A DNA stretch of 64,000 nucleotides from contig JAFDZT010000004.1 of NCBI GenBank assembly GCA_018266735.1, forward strand, positions 468,094-532,093, given 5' to 3'. Shown here one piece after another: positions 28,205-37,793 of this stretch (positions are counted from its first letter, which is position 1; each line of letters begins with the position of its first letter). Both the position numbers and the translations under genes were made by a program. This DNA is from Bacteroidota bacterium (GTDB taxonomy: Bacteria; Bacteroidota; Ignavibacteria; Kapaibacteriales; Kapaibacteriaceae). The notes under the pieces were generated by a model. The model was given only the letters and a program-made list of their open reading frames with translations, was not told the origin of the DNA and made no database searches.

Positions 28205-28960
28205 TTACTTCAGGATGAACGACCGCATGCTGATGCTCCCGTGATCGATGCCGGTGTTGAAGAACGAAAGTTCGTCCTTTGCATCCTGCATGGCCAATGT
28301 GTAGAGCATGGGAAGGTAGTGCTCATTGGTCGGGATCGAGAGACCGGCGGCTGTGCCGAGCTTTTCGTAGTGCGCGAGCGCAGACACATCGCGGGATTCG
28401 ATGAGCTTGGCGGCCACAGCATCGAACTCCTCTGCCCATGCATAGGGCTTGCCCTCCCACGAGATCTGCCGGAGGTTATGCACGATGTTGCCGCTGCCAA
28501 GGATGAGCACACCTTTGGAGCGAAGGGCGGCAAGGTCGCGAGCGACGGCAACGTGTTCTTCGGGCGACATGCGAATGTCGAGCGAGAGCTGATACGTGGG
28601 GATGTTGGCCTTGGGAAACAGATGCATGAGCACGGACCATGCTCCATGGTCCAAGCCCCATTCATGATCGAGCAGAATGGGATGCTTGCTCACCGTCGTC
28701 GTCTCTTGTGCCATGGCCGGTGCACCGGGCGCAGGATACTGCACGGCGAAGAGCTCCTTCGGGAAACCGCCGAAGTCGTGAATAGTGCGCGGACGATCCA
28801 TGGCCGTCACCTGCGTGCCGAGCGTTTGCCAATGCGCGCTCACACAAAGAATGGCAGTAGGAGTCGGCAGGCTTGCGCCAACCGACTCCCATCCGCGACT
28901 GAAGGTGTTGTGTTCGATGGCATTCATGGGAGAACCATGGCCAACGAACAGAACGGGCAT
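28205..28960 (-). CDS. DODA/YgiD-type extradiol dioxygenase
   Basis: The 251-residue protein matches the LigB-superfamily 4,5-DOPA dioxygenase (YgiD) group. Zinc or iron ligands are apparent in FVGHGSPMNAIE, SAHW and HEWGLDHGAWSVL, followed by GSGNIVHNL. Bacterial homologues open catechol rings such as L-DOPA in vitro; the physiological substrate is usually unknown. ATG 28960 gives the standard start. A TTG at 28975 overlaps the upstream stop (TTGA) and would add five residues. The gene directly follows the 1129-residue surface protein gene, an odd functional pairing. Confidence 0.88.
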   Translation of the reverse strand: MPVLFVGHGSPMNAIEHNTFSRGWESVGASLPTPTAILCVSAHWQTLGTQVTAMDRPRTIHDFGGFPKELFAVQYPAPGAPAMAQETTTVSKHPILLDHEWGLDHGAWSVLMHLFPKANIPTYQLSLDIRMSPEEHVAVARDLAALRSKGVLILGSGNIVHNLRQISWEGKPYAWAEEFDAVAAKLIESRDVSALAHYEKLGTAAGLSIPTNEHYLPMLYTLAMQDAKDELSFFNTGIDHGSISMRSFILK

Positions 28961-28971
28961 GCGTGGCGTTG

Positions 28972-31900
28972 TCAATGCAGTACCAGGAATCGTTGCGTGA
29001 TCACGGCCGCCTCGCTCCGAGCCACCAACAGGTAAGCTCCATTGGGAAGGGCGGCAAGGTCGAAACTACGATCGATGGTACCATCGATGGTCAGTCCGCG
29101 ACCAAGGTTCATCACCACACGTCCTGTTGCATCGACCACGTCGACGTCGACCACGTGCATCGACGTTGTTGCTATGGAGAGTCGTGCTCGGTCTGTTGCA
29201 GGCTGCGGTGCGATCGACAAGGCCATCGTTGCGTCTCCTGTGAACACCGGACGTTCTTCGGTCACATCTGTCACGATCGAAACAGGCGCACCCGGACATC
29301 CGAGTCGACCATTGATGTCCATGGCAACCACGTAGATCGACGCGATGCTCAAACCCGATGCATCGAACGTGATGCTGGTATCGGCACCATAGGCAACAGC
29401 CAGAACAGTGTCTGCCCCTTGCACCATTGCATGCACCACGTATCCTTCCGTTTCGGGATCTGGTGAACTCGTCCACGAGATGGTTGTGAGCCCACTCTGG
29501 TTGGCAACGGCACGAATGCCTTGCGGTGCCAACAAACGCGTGCGCGGATTCGCGAACGAGCCCTCTGCATAGCCTTCTTTGTACCAGGTGGGAGTGCGCA
29601 ACACGCCATACACATTGAAGGCGCATGGCGCTGTTGTGTCGGCCAACTCGATGGCAAGCATGTTCGTAGAGGCATCCACCGTCGCAATGCGCATTCCGTC
29701 GTACCCCGCACCATTGTCGTCAACGAAGACGTCGATCGTTGCACCTGCCGGAGCATTCGTTGTGGTCCATGCTACGTTCAGCGTGCGTCCGGTCTGCGTT
29801 GCCGACAGCGCAAAGGTCGGCTCCGGATCGCTACCATATGCTTCGATGGAGTCTGTTGCCGACGTACCGTTCGTCGTGAACTTCCAGGCACCCGGTGCAG
29901 GGTCCACGACACTCCACAGCGCCGCCGTGCCATCGGGGATCACAACGCGAACGACCTTGTCAGCCGGAGTGGTGGCCGTGTAGGTAGTGCCGGCCGGCGA
30001 CGTGAGTGATGTGACGATCCCGCCTTCCGCACGCGATGCCGCAATGATCAATCGCTTCGTATTCGCCGGCACGGTGATGTTCTTGTCAAGCTGTGGAGCC
30101 TCGCCACCCTTTCCGCCCTCCATCGTTCCACCAAAGAACTTTGCGAGCTGGGTGAATCCGCCTTCAAGCTTGAGGGCCGTTGGCGACGGAAGAGCATCGA
30201 AGTCGAGCGTGAGTGTTCCCTTGCCCCACGACTGCATGAAGGCATTGAAATCAGGGTCGGTGCTAAGTGTTGCATTTGACAGATCGTAGGTGACGGTCGC
30301 CGCCTTCTTCCCTGGTTCAGAGATCTCGATCATGCCGGTCACCGTTCCGAAACTGAAGGGTGCATAGGCATTGATGGCGCGACCAAGAAGGCCCATCTTT
30401 GGGATCAGGTCTCCGGCCACAGCGGGGATCTTTGCTGCGCCTGTGATCCGACCGGTGACACCAATGGCATTGGGGAAGCTCACACTTTGCGTTGACGTTC
30501 CAACGAAGAACCAATCGCCGCCAAGATGGAAGAGGCTCGTAGAGCCCGAATCCTTGATGATGCGATTGTCGAGATCGAAGGAGAATGTTCTCGAACCCTC
30601 GACCTGCCAGGGCTTCGTGGGGGAAAGGAATGAGCCATTGAGCATGCGTGCGGTGGCCGTGCCCGAGAGCGTGTATGGCGGATAGGCCACCTTGGCCGTG
30701 AGTTCGAACTCGAGCAGCTTATCGCTTTTGATCACCGAGAACAGACCGCTCATCGATGCAGAGGCAACGCTCCAATCCGTGGTGCGATTGTACTTGATCG
30801 ATCCACCCTTCCAGCAGAGTGGTGTTTCCGGGATGGGAATGCACTCAGCGGTTTTCAATCCGAGTTCAAGACCGATCCATTCTTGTTTTTGAATGGACAC
30901 GGAAAGTGAGGCTTCTTCAAAGAGGGGCGACTTGGCCTTGGCCGCAACAACGAGTGAGTCCTTGCGCGACTCGTACGAGATGCTGATCTCCTTCATGCAG
31001 ATCGTAGAGCCAACACCGAGATTCTTGAGCGACCCCTTGCCATTGAAGATGATGCCGTTCACATCCTGCAGCACAGCGATATCAAGACCGAAGACCGTGT
31101 TCGCATTCGGCTTCCACACCGCGAATTCCTTGCTGTTGCAGCCTTCCGATGTGTTCTTTGGTCCTTCGATGTCCACGACCAGCTGCCCACCGAACGAACC
31201 TCCATAGTCGCCAAGGATCTTGAACTTCAGGGTCTTGATCTTGCCACCTGCGATCTTGCTTACAATTGGCAGATCGCTGAAGTCCAGGAAGTCCACACAC
31301 TTTGGCAGAAGAATGCGGAAGTCGCCATTGTAGAGGTCGCCCATGGGCTTGTCACCAAGCATCACGTCGAAGAAGAACCGTCCGTTCCCTTCGATGAACT
31401 GACCGCCACCGCTTGTATCGATGCGCATCACGCCGGCAAAACTGAGGAGTCCGTTGAGCTTCACCTTGTTGCTCGTGGTCTCGAGTTTCGGAGATTCTTT
31501 GATCTCCGACCACTTCTCTCCCTCACCGGCATCGAACTCGATCAGCGGCAGGCTTTCGCACTTCGAATACCAGTACCGACCTGCATTCGTGACCTTGAAC
31601 TTGAAGGTGTCTTGCTGACTGTCTTCAAAGCCATCCTTCGTGCTCTTGAAGAAGATCTGATAATCGCCGTTGGGTGCATCCTTCTTCACCTTGACGGTGA
31701 ATTTGATGCCACCGGTGTCGTTGCTCACCAATGTTGTAGGCGGTGCAACCTCGAACGGGCTCGCGATCGGATTGATGGAGACCGTCACACCACGCACGGC
31801 CTTGCCCGTGGTTTTGTTCAATGTCTTCAGTGCAATGTCGACGGTCTCCTCCGGCTTGAGCTTCACACCACTTTTCGAATACATGGTCTGCGCCAGCGTG

Positions 31901-32361
31901 GGCTTGACCAACACATCGAACTGGCCGCCCGATACTCTGCACGTAAGCGTCGTGCCATTGGTCAGCGTTGCATTTCCATACCACGAGAACGTGCCATACA
32001 CACGGTTGGTGTTCGTGTCGATTCGGTCCACCGTGGCCGTGCCGCTTTGGTTCGTGAAGACCTGATCCGTGCGTGCGCCGTAGCGCCACGAGGTTCCACC
32101 GGTAAGTGTGTACCCACCCACCCCTTTGTAGCGCGGCAGAACGATGCGCATGTAGGTGGGCGGCGTAACGGTAGAGTCGAGCTCGGCCGTAATGGTGAGA
32201 CCACCGCCGGCTTCATAGTAGGTGACCTTCTTCGACACCCACTCTTTCAGTGGACCGTTGTTCGTCTGCGTGGAGAAGACCATAAGTCCGGGCTCTGCGG
32301 CGCGGAGTGCAGTGAACGACAGAAGGCAGAGGAGCAAGCCAAGGATGACGGAAGGGCGCAT
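28972..32361 (-). CDS. Large surface protein with fibronectin-like and T9SS sorting domains
   Basis: The 1129-residue protein has a signal peptide (MRPSVILGLLLCLLSFTALRA). The long beta-rich body contains a fibronectin type III-like segment near the end (GIRAVANQ...GLTTISW...GYVVHAM). A C-terminal Por sorting domain (LSIAPQPATDRARLSI ... ALPNGAYLLVARS) closes it. Export by the type IX secretion system and display on the outer membrane are expected. I do not recognise the N-terminal 800 residues. ATG 32361 has AAAGGA about 9 bases upstream. A 92-base gap separates it from the hutI stop and holds a 6-bp inverted repeat (AACCTC-N7-GAGGTT, 32401-32419). Confidence 0.82.
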   Translation of the reverse strand: MRPSVILGLLLCLLSFTALRAAEPGLMVFSTQTNNGPLKEWVSKKVTYYEAGGGLTITAELDSTVTPPTYMRIVLPRYKGVGGYTLTGGTSWRYGARTDQVFTNQSGTATVDRIDTNTNRVYGTFSWYGNATLTNGTTLTCRVSGGQFDVLVKPTLAQTMYSKSGVKLKPEETVDIALKTLNKTTGKAVRGVTVSINPIASPFEVAPPTTLVSNDTGGIKFTVKVKKDAPNGDYQIFFKSTKDGFEDSQQDTFKFKVTNAGRYWYSKCESLPLIEFDAGEGEKWSEIKESPKLETTSNKVKLNGLLSFAGVMRIDTSGGGQFIEGNGRFFFDVMLGDKPMGDLYNGDFRILLPKCVDFLDFSDLPIVSKIAGGKIKTLKFKILGDYGGSFGGQLVVDIEGPKNTSEGCNSKEFAVWKPNANTVFGLDIAVLQDVNGIIFNGKGSLKNLGVGSTICMKEISISYESRKDSLVVAAKAKSPLFEEASLSVSIQKQEWIGLELGLKTAECIPIPETPLCWKGGSIKYNRTTDWSVASASMSGLFSVIKSDKLLEFELTAKVAYPPYTLSGTATARMLNGSFLSPTKPWQVEGSRTFSFDLDNRIIKDSGSTSLFHLGGDWFFVGTSTQSVSFPNAIGVTGRITGAAKIPAVAGDLIPKMGLLGRAINAYAPFSFGTVTGMIEISEPGKKAATVTYDLSNATLSTDPDFNAFMQSWGKGTLTLDFDALPSPTALKLEGGFTQLAKFFGGTMEGGKGGEAPQLDKNITVPANTKRLIIAASRAEGGIVTSLTSPAGTTYTATTPADKVVRVVIPDGTAALWSVVDPAPGAWKFTTNGTSATDSIEAYGSDPEPTFALSATQTGRTLNVAWTTTNAPAGATIDVFVDDNGAGYDGMRIATVDASTNMLAIELADTTAPCAFNVYGVLRTPTWYKEGYAEGSFANPRTRLLAPQGIRAVANQSGLTTISWTSSPDPETEGYVVHAMVQGADTVLAVAYGADTSITFDASGLSIASIYVVAMDINGRLGCPGAPVSIVTDVTEERPVFTGDATMALSIAPQPATDRARLSIATTSMHVVDVDVVDATGRVVMNLGRGLTIDGTIDRSFDLAALPNGAYLLVARSEAAVITQRFLVLH

Positions 32362-32453
32362 GGAGAGGTCCTTTGATTGCGGATACGAACAGCTGACACA
32401 AACCTCGTCAACAGAGGTTGCATGCACAATGGATGTTTTTTCGTGTTTTTAGC

Positions 32454-33689
32454 CTAGGCCACTTCCTGTCCACCGGCGAATACGCTCATCACCGTGTTCG
32501 TGCCGAAATGGTAGACCAGTTCTGTGTACGACGGAACATGATGGATCACGATATCGGCCCGCTTCCCTACTTCCAGGGATCCGGTGACGGAGGCAAGGCC
32601 CAAGGCGGCAGCACCATGGAGCGTGGAGGCCACAATGCTCTCTTCGATGCTCATGCGCATGTTCATGCAGGCGAGCGACATGATCTGTTGCATGTTCTCG
32701 CAGAAACAGGAGCCCGGATTACAGTCGGTGGCAAGGGCCACGACCATTCCTCTGTCGATCATCGCACGCGCAGGCGCATACGGCAGACGCAACGTATAGG
32801 CCGTGCCGGGCAACAACGTTGCCACGGTCCCTGCCTCCTTCATCGCTTCCATGCCCTCTTCACTGATGTGTAGCAGATGATCGGCCGAGATGGCCCCCAC
32901 ACGCGCTGCCATTTCTGCTGCACCAACAGGGGTGAGCTCATCGGCATGCACCTTTGCCTTGAGGCCATAGGTGGCCGCGGCGCGAAGGATGCGTTCGGAA
33001 TCTTCGTTGGTGAAGTAGCCAGTATCGGCGAACACGTCGCAGAATTCCGCCACACGTTGTTCCGCAATGCGCGGCAACATGTCGTTGATGATATGGTCGA
33101 CGTAGGCCTCGCGTCTGCCCGCATACTCGGGCGGCACATCGTGCGCACCGAGGAACGTGCCGACGAAGGTGATGGGCAGCATCTCGCGCAGGTCTTCGAG
33201 AACAGCGAGTTGACGGAGCTCACTGTCGAGCGTGAGTCCGTAGCCGCTCTTGATCTCGACGGTCGTGGTGCCATGCTGCATGGCCGAGTGCACCAATGGT
33301 TCGGCAATATCGAGCAAGGTGGGAAGGTCGGCCTCGCGAACGGCGCGCATGGTCGACAAGATGCCGCCACCCTCGGCCGCAATGGTCTGATAGCTCACGC
33401 CCTGAAGTCTGCGTGCGAACTCGTGCGAACGAGATCCGGCAAAGACCATGTGCGTGTGCGAATCCACAAAGCCGGGCATCACCGTGCATCCTTGCGCATC
33501 GATCACATCGGCATCGATACTGTCGGCATCGATCTCCGAAGCAAGTCCGATCCACTCGATGGTCTCGTCGAAGAGAATGGCCCCGTCCCTGATCTCACCA
33601 ACATCGTTCATGGAAGCGCCTGTGCGTGCGGTTCCGCCGTTGGCGTTCACCGTCACGAGCGACGAGATATTGGTGATGAGCGTGGCCAT
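32454..33689 (-). CDS. hutI: Imidazolonepropionase
   Basis: The 411-residue amidohydrolase converts imidazolone-5-propanoate to N-formimino-L-glutamate in histidine breakdown. Metal ligands His78 and His80 are in VDSHTHMVFAG, His248 in KVHADE and Asp322 in ATDCNPGSC, all as in the family. No hutH, hutU or hutG lies nearby, so the pathway genes are dispersed or the gene was separated from them. It begins 2 bases after the stop of the small gene at 33692. Confidence 0.94.
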   Translation of the reverse strand: MATLITNISSLVTVNANGGTARTGASMNDVGEIRDGAILFDETIEWIGLASEIDADSIDADVIDAQGCTVMPGFVDSHTHMVFAGSRSHEFARRLQGVSYQTIAAEGGGILSTMRAVREADLPTLLDIAEPLVHSAMQHGTTTVEIKSGYGLTLDSELRQLAVLEDLREMLPITFVGTFLGAHDVPPEYAGRREAYVDHIINDMLPRIAEQRVAEFCDVFADTGYFTNEDSERILRAAATYGLKAKVHADELTPVGAAEMAARVGAISADHLLHISEEGMEAMKEAGTVATLLPGTAYTLRLPYAPARAMIDRGMVVALATDCNPGSCFCENMQQIMSLACMNMRMSIEESIVASTLHGAAALGLASVTGSLEVGKRADIVIHHVPSYTELVYHFGTNTVMSVFAGGQEVA

Positions 33690-33691
33690 GA

Positions 33692-34021
33692 TCAGGAGGA
33701 GGAATGGTGACGACGTGTCTCGGCCTTTGCGAGCTGACGTTCAATGATGAGATCGGCAAGGAGTTCGGGCACATCCGGAGGGAAGGCCGTGCCGAAGACC
33801 TCGTTCACGGCGGCCTCGCTTACGTCGATCCTGTACAGGATGGCCATGAGCTTTTCGGGATTTGTGTTCAGCAAGCCGATGATACGCTGCACGAGCAGCA
33901 TGCGCACTTCCTGCAAGCGCTGCTCAGGTGCGATCACACTGTCGGTGTCGGGCAGATCGAAGGCAATGGACATCTTGTCGACGGCCGACTGAACGATCTC
34001 AGAGGAATTGCTCACGCCCAT
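33692..34021 (-). CDS. Small conserved-looking protein of unknown function
   Basis: The 109-residue protein is rich in amphipathic helices (QEVRMLLVQRIIGLLNTNPE) and contains LYRIDVSE, and it ends with a charged Ser/His tail. I recall similar short acidic helical proteins in Bacteroidota but know no function. Its first 23 bases overlap the end of manC, and hutI follows after 2 bases, so it is translated as part of this operon. Confidence 0.72.
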   Translation of the reverse strand: MGVSNSSEIVQSAVDKMSIAFDLPDTDSVIAPEQRLQEVRMLLVQRIIGLLNTNPEKLMAILYRIDVSEAAVNEVFGTAFPPDVPELLADLIIERQLAKAETRRHHSSS

Positions 34022-35075
34022 TCTTTCGCAGATCTGTAACGATGCGTTTCACTTCTTGCGCCTTGCTCTTCGTGGTCACCAGCGTTGCATCGTTGGTATG
34101 CACGATAACGAGTCCGTCGATCCCCAACACCGTCACCACATGTTCATGCGTTGCTTCGTTCACCACAATGCTATCGTGCGTGTCGAGCAAGCGCACATCA
34201 CCATCCGTTACGTTCTCGGATGCATCACACGTACGCATACGCGTGAGTGCATCCCACGATCCCACGTCATCCCATGGGAAGGTGGCAGGGAGGACGAAGA
34301 CGTTGTGTGCGCGCTCCATCACGCCGTAGTCGATGGAGATATCGGGAAGACTTGAAAAGGTGTCCGCAAGTGCCGATGCATTCTTGGCAGCAAGTTCATC
34401 CGTCATGGTCGCGATCGCAGAACCAACTTCCGGCAGATGCTCCATCATGGCCGTGGTGAGCGCCGACACGGTCCAGAAGAACATTCCGCTGTTCCACATG
34501 TAGGCGCCGCTATGCACGTAGTCGAGCGCTACATCGAACGTTGGCTTCTCTTTGAAGCGCACCACGTGCTGCAGCTGGTCGGCCGTGCGCGGCGTGGGCA
34601 GCTCGATGTAGCCATAGCCGGTCTCGGGTCGTGTTGGCGGAATGCCCAACGTGACAAGGGCCTGATGTTCTTCTGCGAAGGTGAGGGCTGCGTCGACATC
34701 GCGACGGAAAGCCTCGGCATCTCCGATGAAGTGGTCGGCGGTGAGCACGGCCATCGAGGCATTGGCACTACGCGTTTGGATCTCCGCTGCGGCCAATGCC
34801 AGACATGGTGCCGTGTTGCGCTTCGATGGCTCGGCGATGACGTTCTCCGCCGGCAACATGGGCATGGCATCGATGATGGGCTGTCGGAGCAAGGCGCTCG
34901 TGATCACGATGATGTTCTCGTGCGGGATGAGCGGCTCGATGCGCGCGACCGCCTCTTCGAGCATCGTCTGCGTGGAGCTCGTCAGTCGCAAGAGCTGCTT
35001 TGGCTTTCGCATCCGACTCGATGGCCAGAAGCGTTCGCCGGAGCCGCCGGCCATGATAACAACGAATCGAGACAT
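33999..35075 (-). CDS. manC: Mannose-1-phosphate guanylyltransferase
   Basis: The 358-residue nucleotidyltransferase makes GDP-mannose from GTP and mannose-1-phosphate for glycan synthesis. The pyrophosphorylase signature GGSGERFWP is at 10-18, followed by KPKQ at 24-27. FKEKP and the ENVIAEPSKRNTAP segment are also present. It lacks the C-terminal isomerase domain of bifunctional AlgA-type enzymes. Repeat array C fills the gap between it and asd upstream. The stop overlaps the following small gene. Confidence 0.94.
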   Translation of the reverse strand: MSRFVVIMAGGSGERFWPSSRMRKPKQLLRLTSSTQTMLEEAVARIEPLIPHENIIVITSALLRQPIIDAMPMLPAENVIAEPSKRNTAPCLALAAAEIQTRSANASMAVLTADHFIGDAEAFRRDVDAALTFAEEHQALVTLGIPPTRPETGYGYIELPTPRTADQLQHVVRFKEKPTFDVALDYVHSGAYMWNSGMFFWTVSALTTAMMEHLPEVGSAIATMTDELAAKNASALADTFSSLPDISIDYGVMERAHNVFVLPATFPWDDVGSWDALTRMRTCDASENVTDGDVRLLDTHDSIVVNEATHEHVVTVLGIDGLVIVHTNDATLVTTKSKAQEVKRIVTDLRKNGREQFL

Positions 35076-35126
35076 AGTTACGAGTGACGAGTTACAAGTG
35101 ACGAGTTACGAGTGACAAGTGACAAA
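35076..35126 (+). repeat. 7-base repeat array C (GAGTGAC/GAGTTAC type)
   Basis: About seven degenerate 7-base units (AGTTACG, AGTGACG, AGTTACA, AGTGACA) occupy almost the whole gap between asd and manC. The manC start codon begins at the array edge, so the array forms the presumed ribosome landing region of manC. Confidence 0.85.
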
Positions 35127-35130
35127 TTGA

Positions 35131-36102
35131 TCAGAGCAATTCGGCGATCTGGACGGCGTTGGTGGCAGCGCCTTTGCGGAGGTTGTCGGCGACCACCCAG
35201 AGGAGGATACCGTTGACGACGCTGGTGTCTTGACGGATGCGGCCAACGTAGACAGGATCCGTGTTCGCTGCATCGCGCGGTGTTGGATAGACACTGTTGG
35301 CAGGGTCGTCCATCACCACAATGCCCGGTGTTCGACGGAGGATGTCGCGTGCATCATCGGCAGAGAGCGGACGTTCGAACTCAACGGCCACGGCCTCGCC
35401 ATGTCCGCCGAGGACGGGAACACGCACACAGGTCACGGCAATGGCAAGGTCCGGCAGATGCAGGATGCGCCGCGTCTCGCGTTGCATCTTGATCTCCTCC
35501 TCGCTGCCCTGCCCCATGCCCTCGATGGTATGGAACACGGCATTGTAGGCAAGCGTGTGCGGAGAGATACGCGTTGATGGTGTGCGCTCCTGGATCTCGT
35601 CGCGAAGTTGGTCGACGCCCTTCTGTCCGGCGCCGCTCACGCTTTGATAGGTGCTGCAGACAACGCGCTTGATCCCGGCAGCTTCGTGCAATGGTTTGAG
35701 GGCCACCACGAGTTGAATGGTGGAGCAATTCGGATTGGCGATGATGCCGTGATGCAGGCGCACATCGTCAGGATTCACTTCAGGGACAACGAGCGGGACA
35801 TCGGGGTCCATGCGCCAGGCGCTGCTGTTGTCGATGGCCACGGCACCGCTGCGTGCAGCGATCGGACAGTACTCTTTGCTGACGGTTCCGCCGGCACTGA
35901 AGAGGGCGACGTCGATGCCGTCGAACGATGCCGGACCTAATGCCTGCACGATGTGATCGGAGCCGAACATGGTAACGCGCTCACCGGCCGAACGGGCAGA
36001 GGCAAGCAGACGTAACGAGGTAACAGGAAACGAGCGCTCTTCGAGAACGCGGGCCATGGTCCTTCCAACAAGACCTGTGGCACCTACAATGGCGATGTGC
36101 AT
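35131..36102 (-). CDS. asd: Aspartate-semialdehyde dehydrogenase
   Basis: The 323-residue NADPH-dependent enzyme makes aspartate-4-semialdehyde, the branch point to lysine/diaminopimelate, threonine and methionine. The dinucleotide motif GATGLVG is at 7-13. The active-site Cys126 is in ANPNCSTIQ, and STYQSVSGAG follows. The length is slightly short but within the family range. The ATG sits 3 bases after a TACATTTG promoter element, within a 30-base gap from the porin gene. Confidence 0.95.
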   Translation of the reverse strand: MHIAIVGATGLVGRTMARVLEERSFPVTSLRLLASARSAGERVTMFGSDHIVQALGPASFDGIDVALFSAGGTVSKEYCPIAARSGAVAIDNSSAWRMDPDVPLVVPEVNPDDVRLHHGIIANPNCSTIQLVVALKPLHEAAGIKRVVCSTYQSVSGAGQKGVDQLRDEIQERTPSTRISPHTLAYNAVFHTIEGMGQGSEEEIKMQRETRRILHLPDLAIAVTCVRVPVLGGHGEAVAVEFERPLSADDARDILRRTPGIVVMDDPANSVYPTPRDAANTDPVYVGRIRQDTSVVNGILLWVVADNLRKGAATNAVQIAELL

Positions 36103-36105
36103 CTA

Positions 36106-36113
36106 CAAATGTA
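36106..36113 (-). promoter_or_regulatory. -7 promoter element for asd, probably leaderless
   Basis: TACATTTG on the - strand fits TAnnTTTG exactly and is followed by TAG and then the asd ATG. The element splits asd and its downstream genes from the redox/porin operon ending at 36133. Confidence 0.5.
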
Positions 36114-36132
36114 CGAAGGACGACGCGCCGCT

Positions 36133-37365
36133 CTAGAAGTACGAGGCAAAGCCGACGAGAATACCGCCCGATCGCAGGGGAGGATTGCCAAGGAGATCCG
36201 TGGAGCGTCCCATGCGCGCATTGATGCGAAACACGGTCTGGGCTACAGGACGGAAGCTCACGCCTGCCGTGATGGCCCACATCTCGTCGCCAATGGCATC
36301 ACCCGTTTCGTTGAACGTCCCCACGTTCCAGTCCACATAGTCCGCACGCACCGAGAGGTTGACGACGGCCTTGTCGAAGCCGAAGAGCGCACCACGATAG
36401 ATGGGTTGGACCACATCGACGTAGCCACCCATTTGCTTCGAGCCATACTGTTGCGAATACGTAGAGGGCACGTCGACGAAGACCCATGCCCACTCACCGA
36501 TGATGCGCGTGTCGAGCGATGGAATGCCAACGTTCACATCCACGTCCACCACATCCACCCGTCGCGCTTGGTCGATGGTCACGCCTTCCGTTGTGGTCTG
36601 ATTGTAGACGCCGCCCATGTAGGAGAGACCGATCTCGCCCACGCGTTGATGTCGTGTGGCAACTTTTGCCGAAAGGAGCGGATGTCCGTTAGAGCTACCA
36701 AAGAATCGAGAGGACTGTTCCTTGGTGGCGACCAACGATGTGCGACCGAGATCGTTGTCGATGATGGACTCGTCGAAGCCGTTCGTGAGGTAGGCCTCGT
36801 ATCCGAACGACCAATCGTTGGAGAACGTTTTGCCGTAGGCACCGAAACCAACGTTGCTCCACGTGGCCGGCAGCAATTGCGTCATCGAGACGGGTCGGTC
36901 GACGAACTCCCACTTCGGTCCGTCGTGATTCTGATTGAACGCACCGATGGGATTCATGAGGATACCACCACGCAGCACGCACAGATCCGCCAGCGTCACA
37001 TCCACCGATGCGAACTCGATGGCGATCTCACTGCCTCCTCCCTCGAACTCGATCTCCGTGAGGAAGCGAATGCGCGGATCGATAGCCGCTGCAAAGAACA
37101 AGGTGAGTCGTTGCATCTGAAAGCTATGTCCGGTCGAAATGCCCTGCTCACCTTCATAGCGATAGTTCGCCTCGAGATATCCGCCGATCGACACGGGCAT
37201 GGTGCCCATCTGCAGGAAGGGTCGGTTGTACACGGCATCCATGTTCATGGCGGTCTGTTGTGTTGTGTCGACGTGTTTGCGTTTGAACAACGACGTATCG
37301 GCCTGTGCGGCAAGGCTCAAGGCGGCAAGGACGGATCCGACAAAGCAGGTCAGCAAGAACTTCAT
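36133..37365 (-). CDS. Outer-membrane porin-like barrel of the redox cassette
   Basis: The 410-residue protein has a signal peptide (MKFLLTCFVGSVLAALSLAAQA). A barrel body follows with FQMQRLTLFFAAAID, RFLTEIEFEGG, RGGILMNPIGAFNQNHDGP and WEFVDRPVS, and it ends in a C-terminal aromatic strand (GGILVGFASYF). The motif set resembles an outer-membrane porin family that I recall accompanying DUF1111 and Rieske genes in other bacteria. The transported solute is unknown. The ATG overlaps the Rieske gene stop (ATGA), so they are coupled. Confidence 0.83.
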   Translation of the reverse strand: MKFLLTCFVGSVLAALSLAAQADTSLFKRKHVDTTQQTAMNMDAVYNRPFLQMGTMPVSIGGYLEANYRYEGEQGISTGHSFQMQRLTLFFAAAIDPRIRFLTEIEFEGGGSEIAIEFASVDVTLADLCVLRGGILMNPIGAFNQNHDGPKWEFVDRPVSMTQLLPATWSNVGFGAYGKTFSNDWSFGYEAYLTNGFDESIIDNDLGRTSLVATKEQSSRFFGSSNGHPLLSAKVATRHQRVGEIGLSYMGGVYNQTTTEGVTIDQARRVDVVDVDVNVGIPSLDTRIIGEWAWVFVDVPSTYSQQYGSKQMGGYVDVVQPIYRGALFGFDKAVVNLSVRADYVDWNVGTFNETGDAIGDEMWAITAGVSFRPVAQTVFRINARMGRSTDLLGNPPLRSGGILVGFASYF

Positions 37366-37787
37366 GACAGTTGAATGCGGATCGTGGATCGGTCGACGCT
37401 GACCGGAAACTGTGTGATGGCCGTAGTGGCCGGTCCGTGGAGCACTGCACCATCCAAACCGAACTCGCTTCCGTGTGCAGGACAGTGCAGACGATCGCCT
37501 GCTACCTGCAGGCTTGCTCCTTGATGCGAGCATCGCATGAGCAGTGCTGTGTAGTCGGTGGCGGAGCGACGGATGACGCAGACATAGTAGCGAAGTTCAT
37601 CATGATGAACGATCACCATTTGCTCGTAGGTGGTGACGCCCGACGATGTGGACTCAAATGCCGACGTTGGCACTTCAAGCACCTTCCCCGCAAGAATGCC
37701 CGTAACGGCGCGCACGCCGGAGCATGCGCCGAGAACGAGTCCGGCACATCCGGCTCCGATCAGGGTTAGAAAGTGCTGTCGGTTCAT
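37362..37787 (-). CDS. Rieske 2Fe-2S lipoprotein
   Basis: The 141-residue protein carries a signal with a lipobox (LGAC, Cys22), so it should be membrane-anchored on the periplasmic side. The Rieske ligands are complete: Cys86 and His88 (CSH) and Cys102 and His105 (CPAH). No b-type cytochrome gene is near, so it is not an obvious bc1/b6f subunit. Its neighbours are a di-heme lipoprotein 6 bases upstream and a coupled porin downstream, suggesting a dedicated periplasmic electron-transfer chain. Confidence 0.9.
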   Translation of the reverse strand: MNRQHFLTLIGAGCAGLVLGACSGVRAVTGILAGKVLEVPTSAFESTSSGVTTYEQMVIVHHDELRYYVCVIRRSATDYTALLMRCSHQGASLQVAGDRLHCPAHGSEFGLDGAVLHGPATTAITQFPVSVDRSTIRIQLS

Positions 37788-37793
37788 ACGGTG

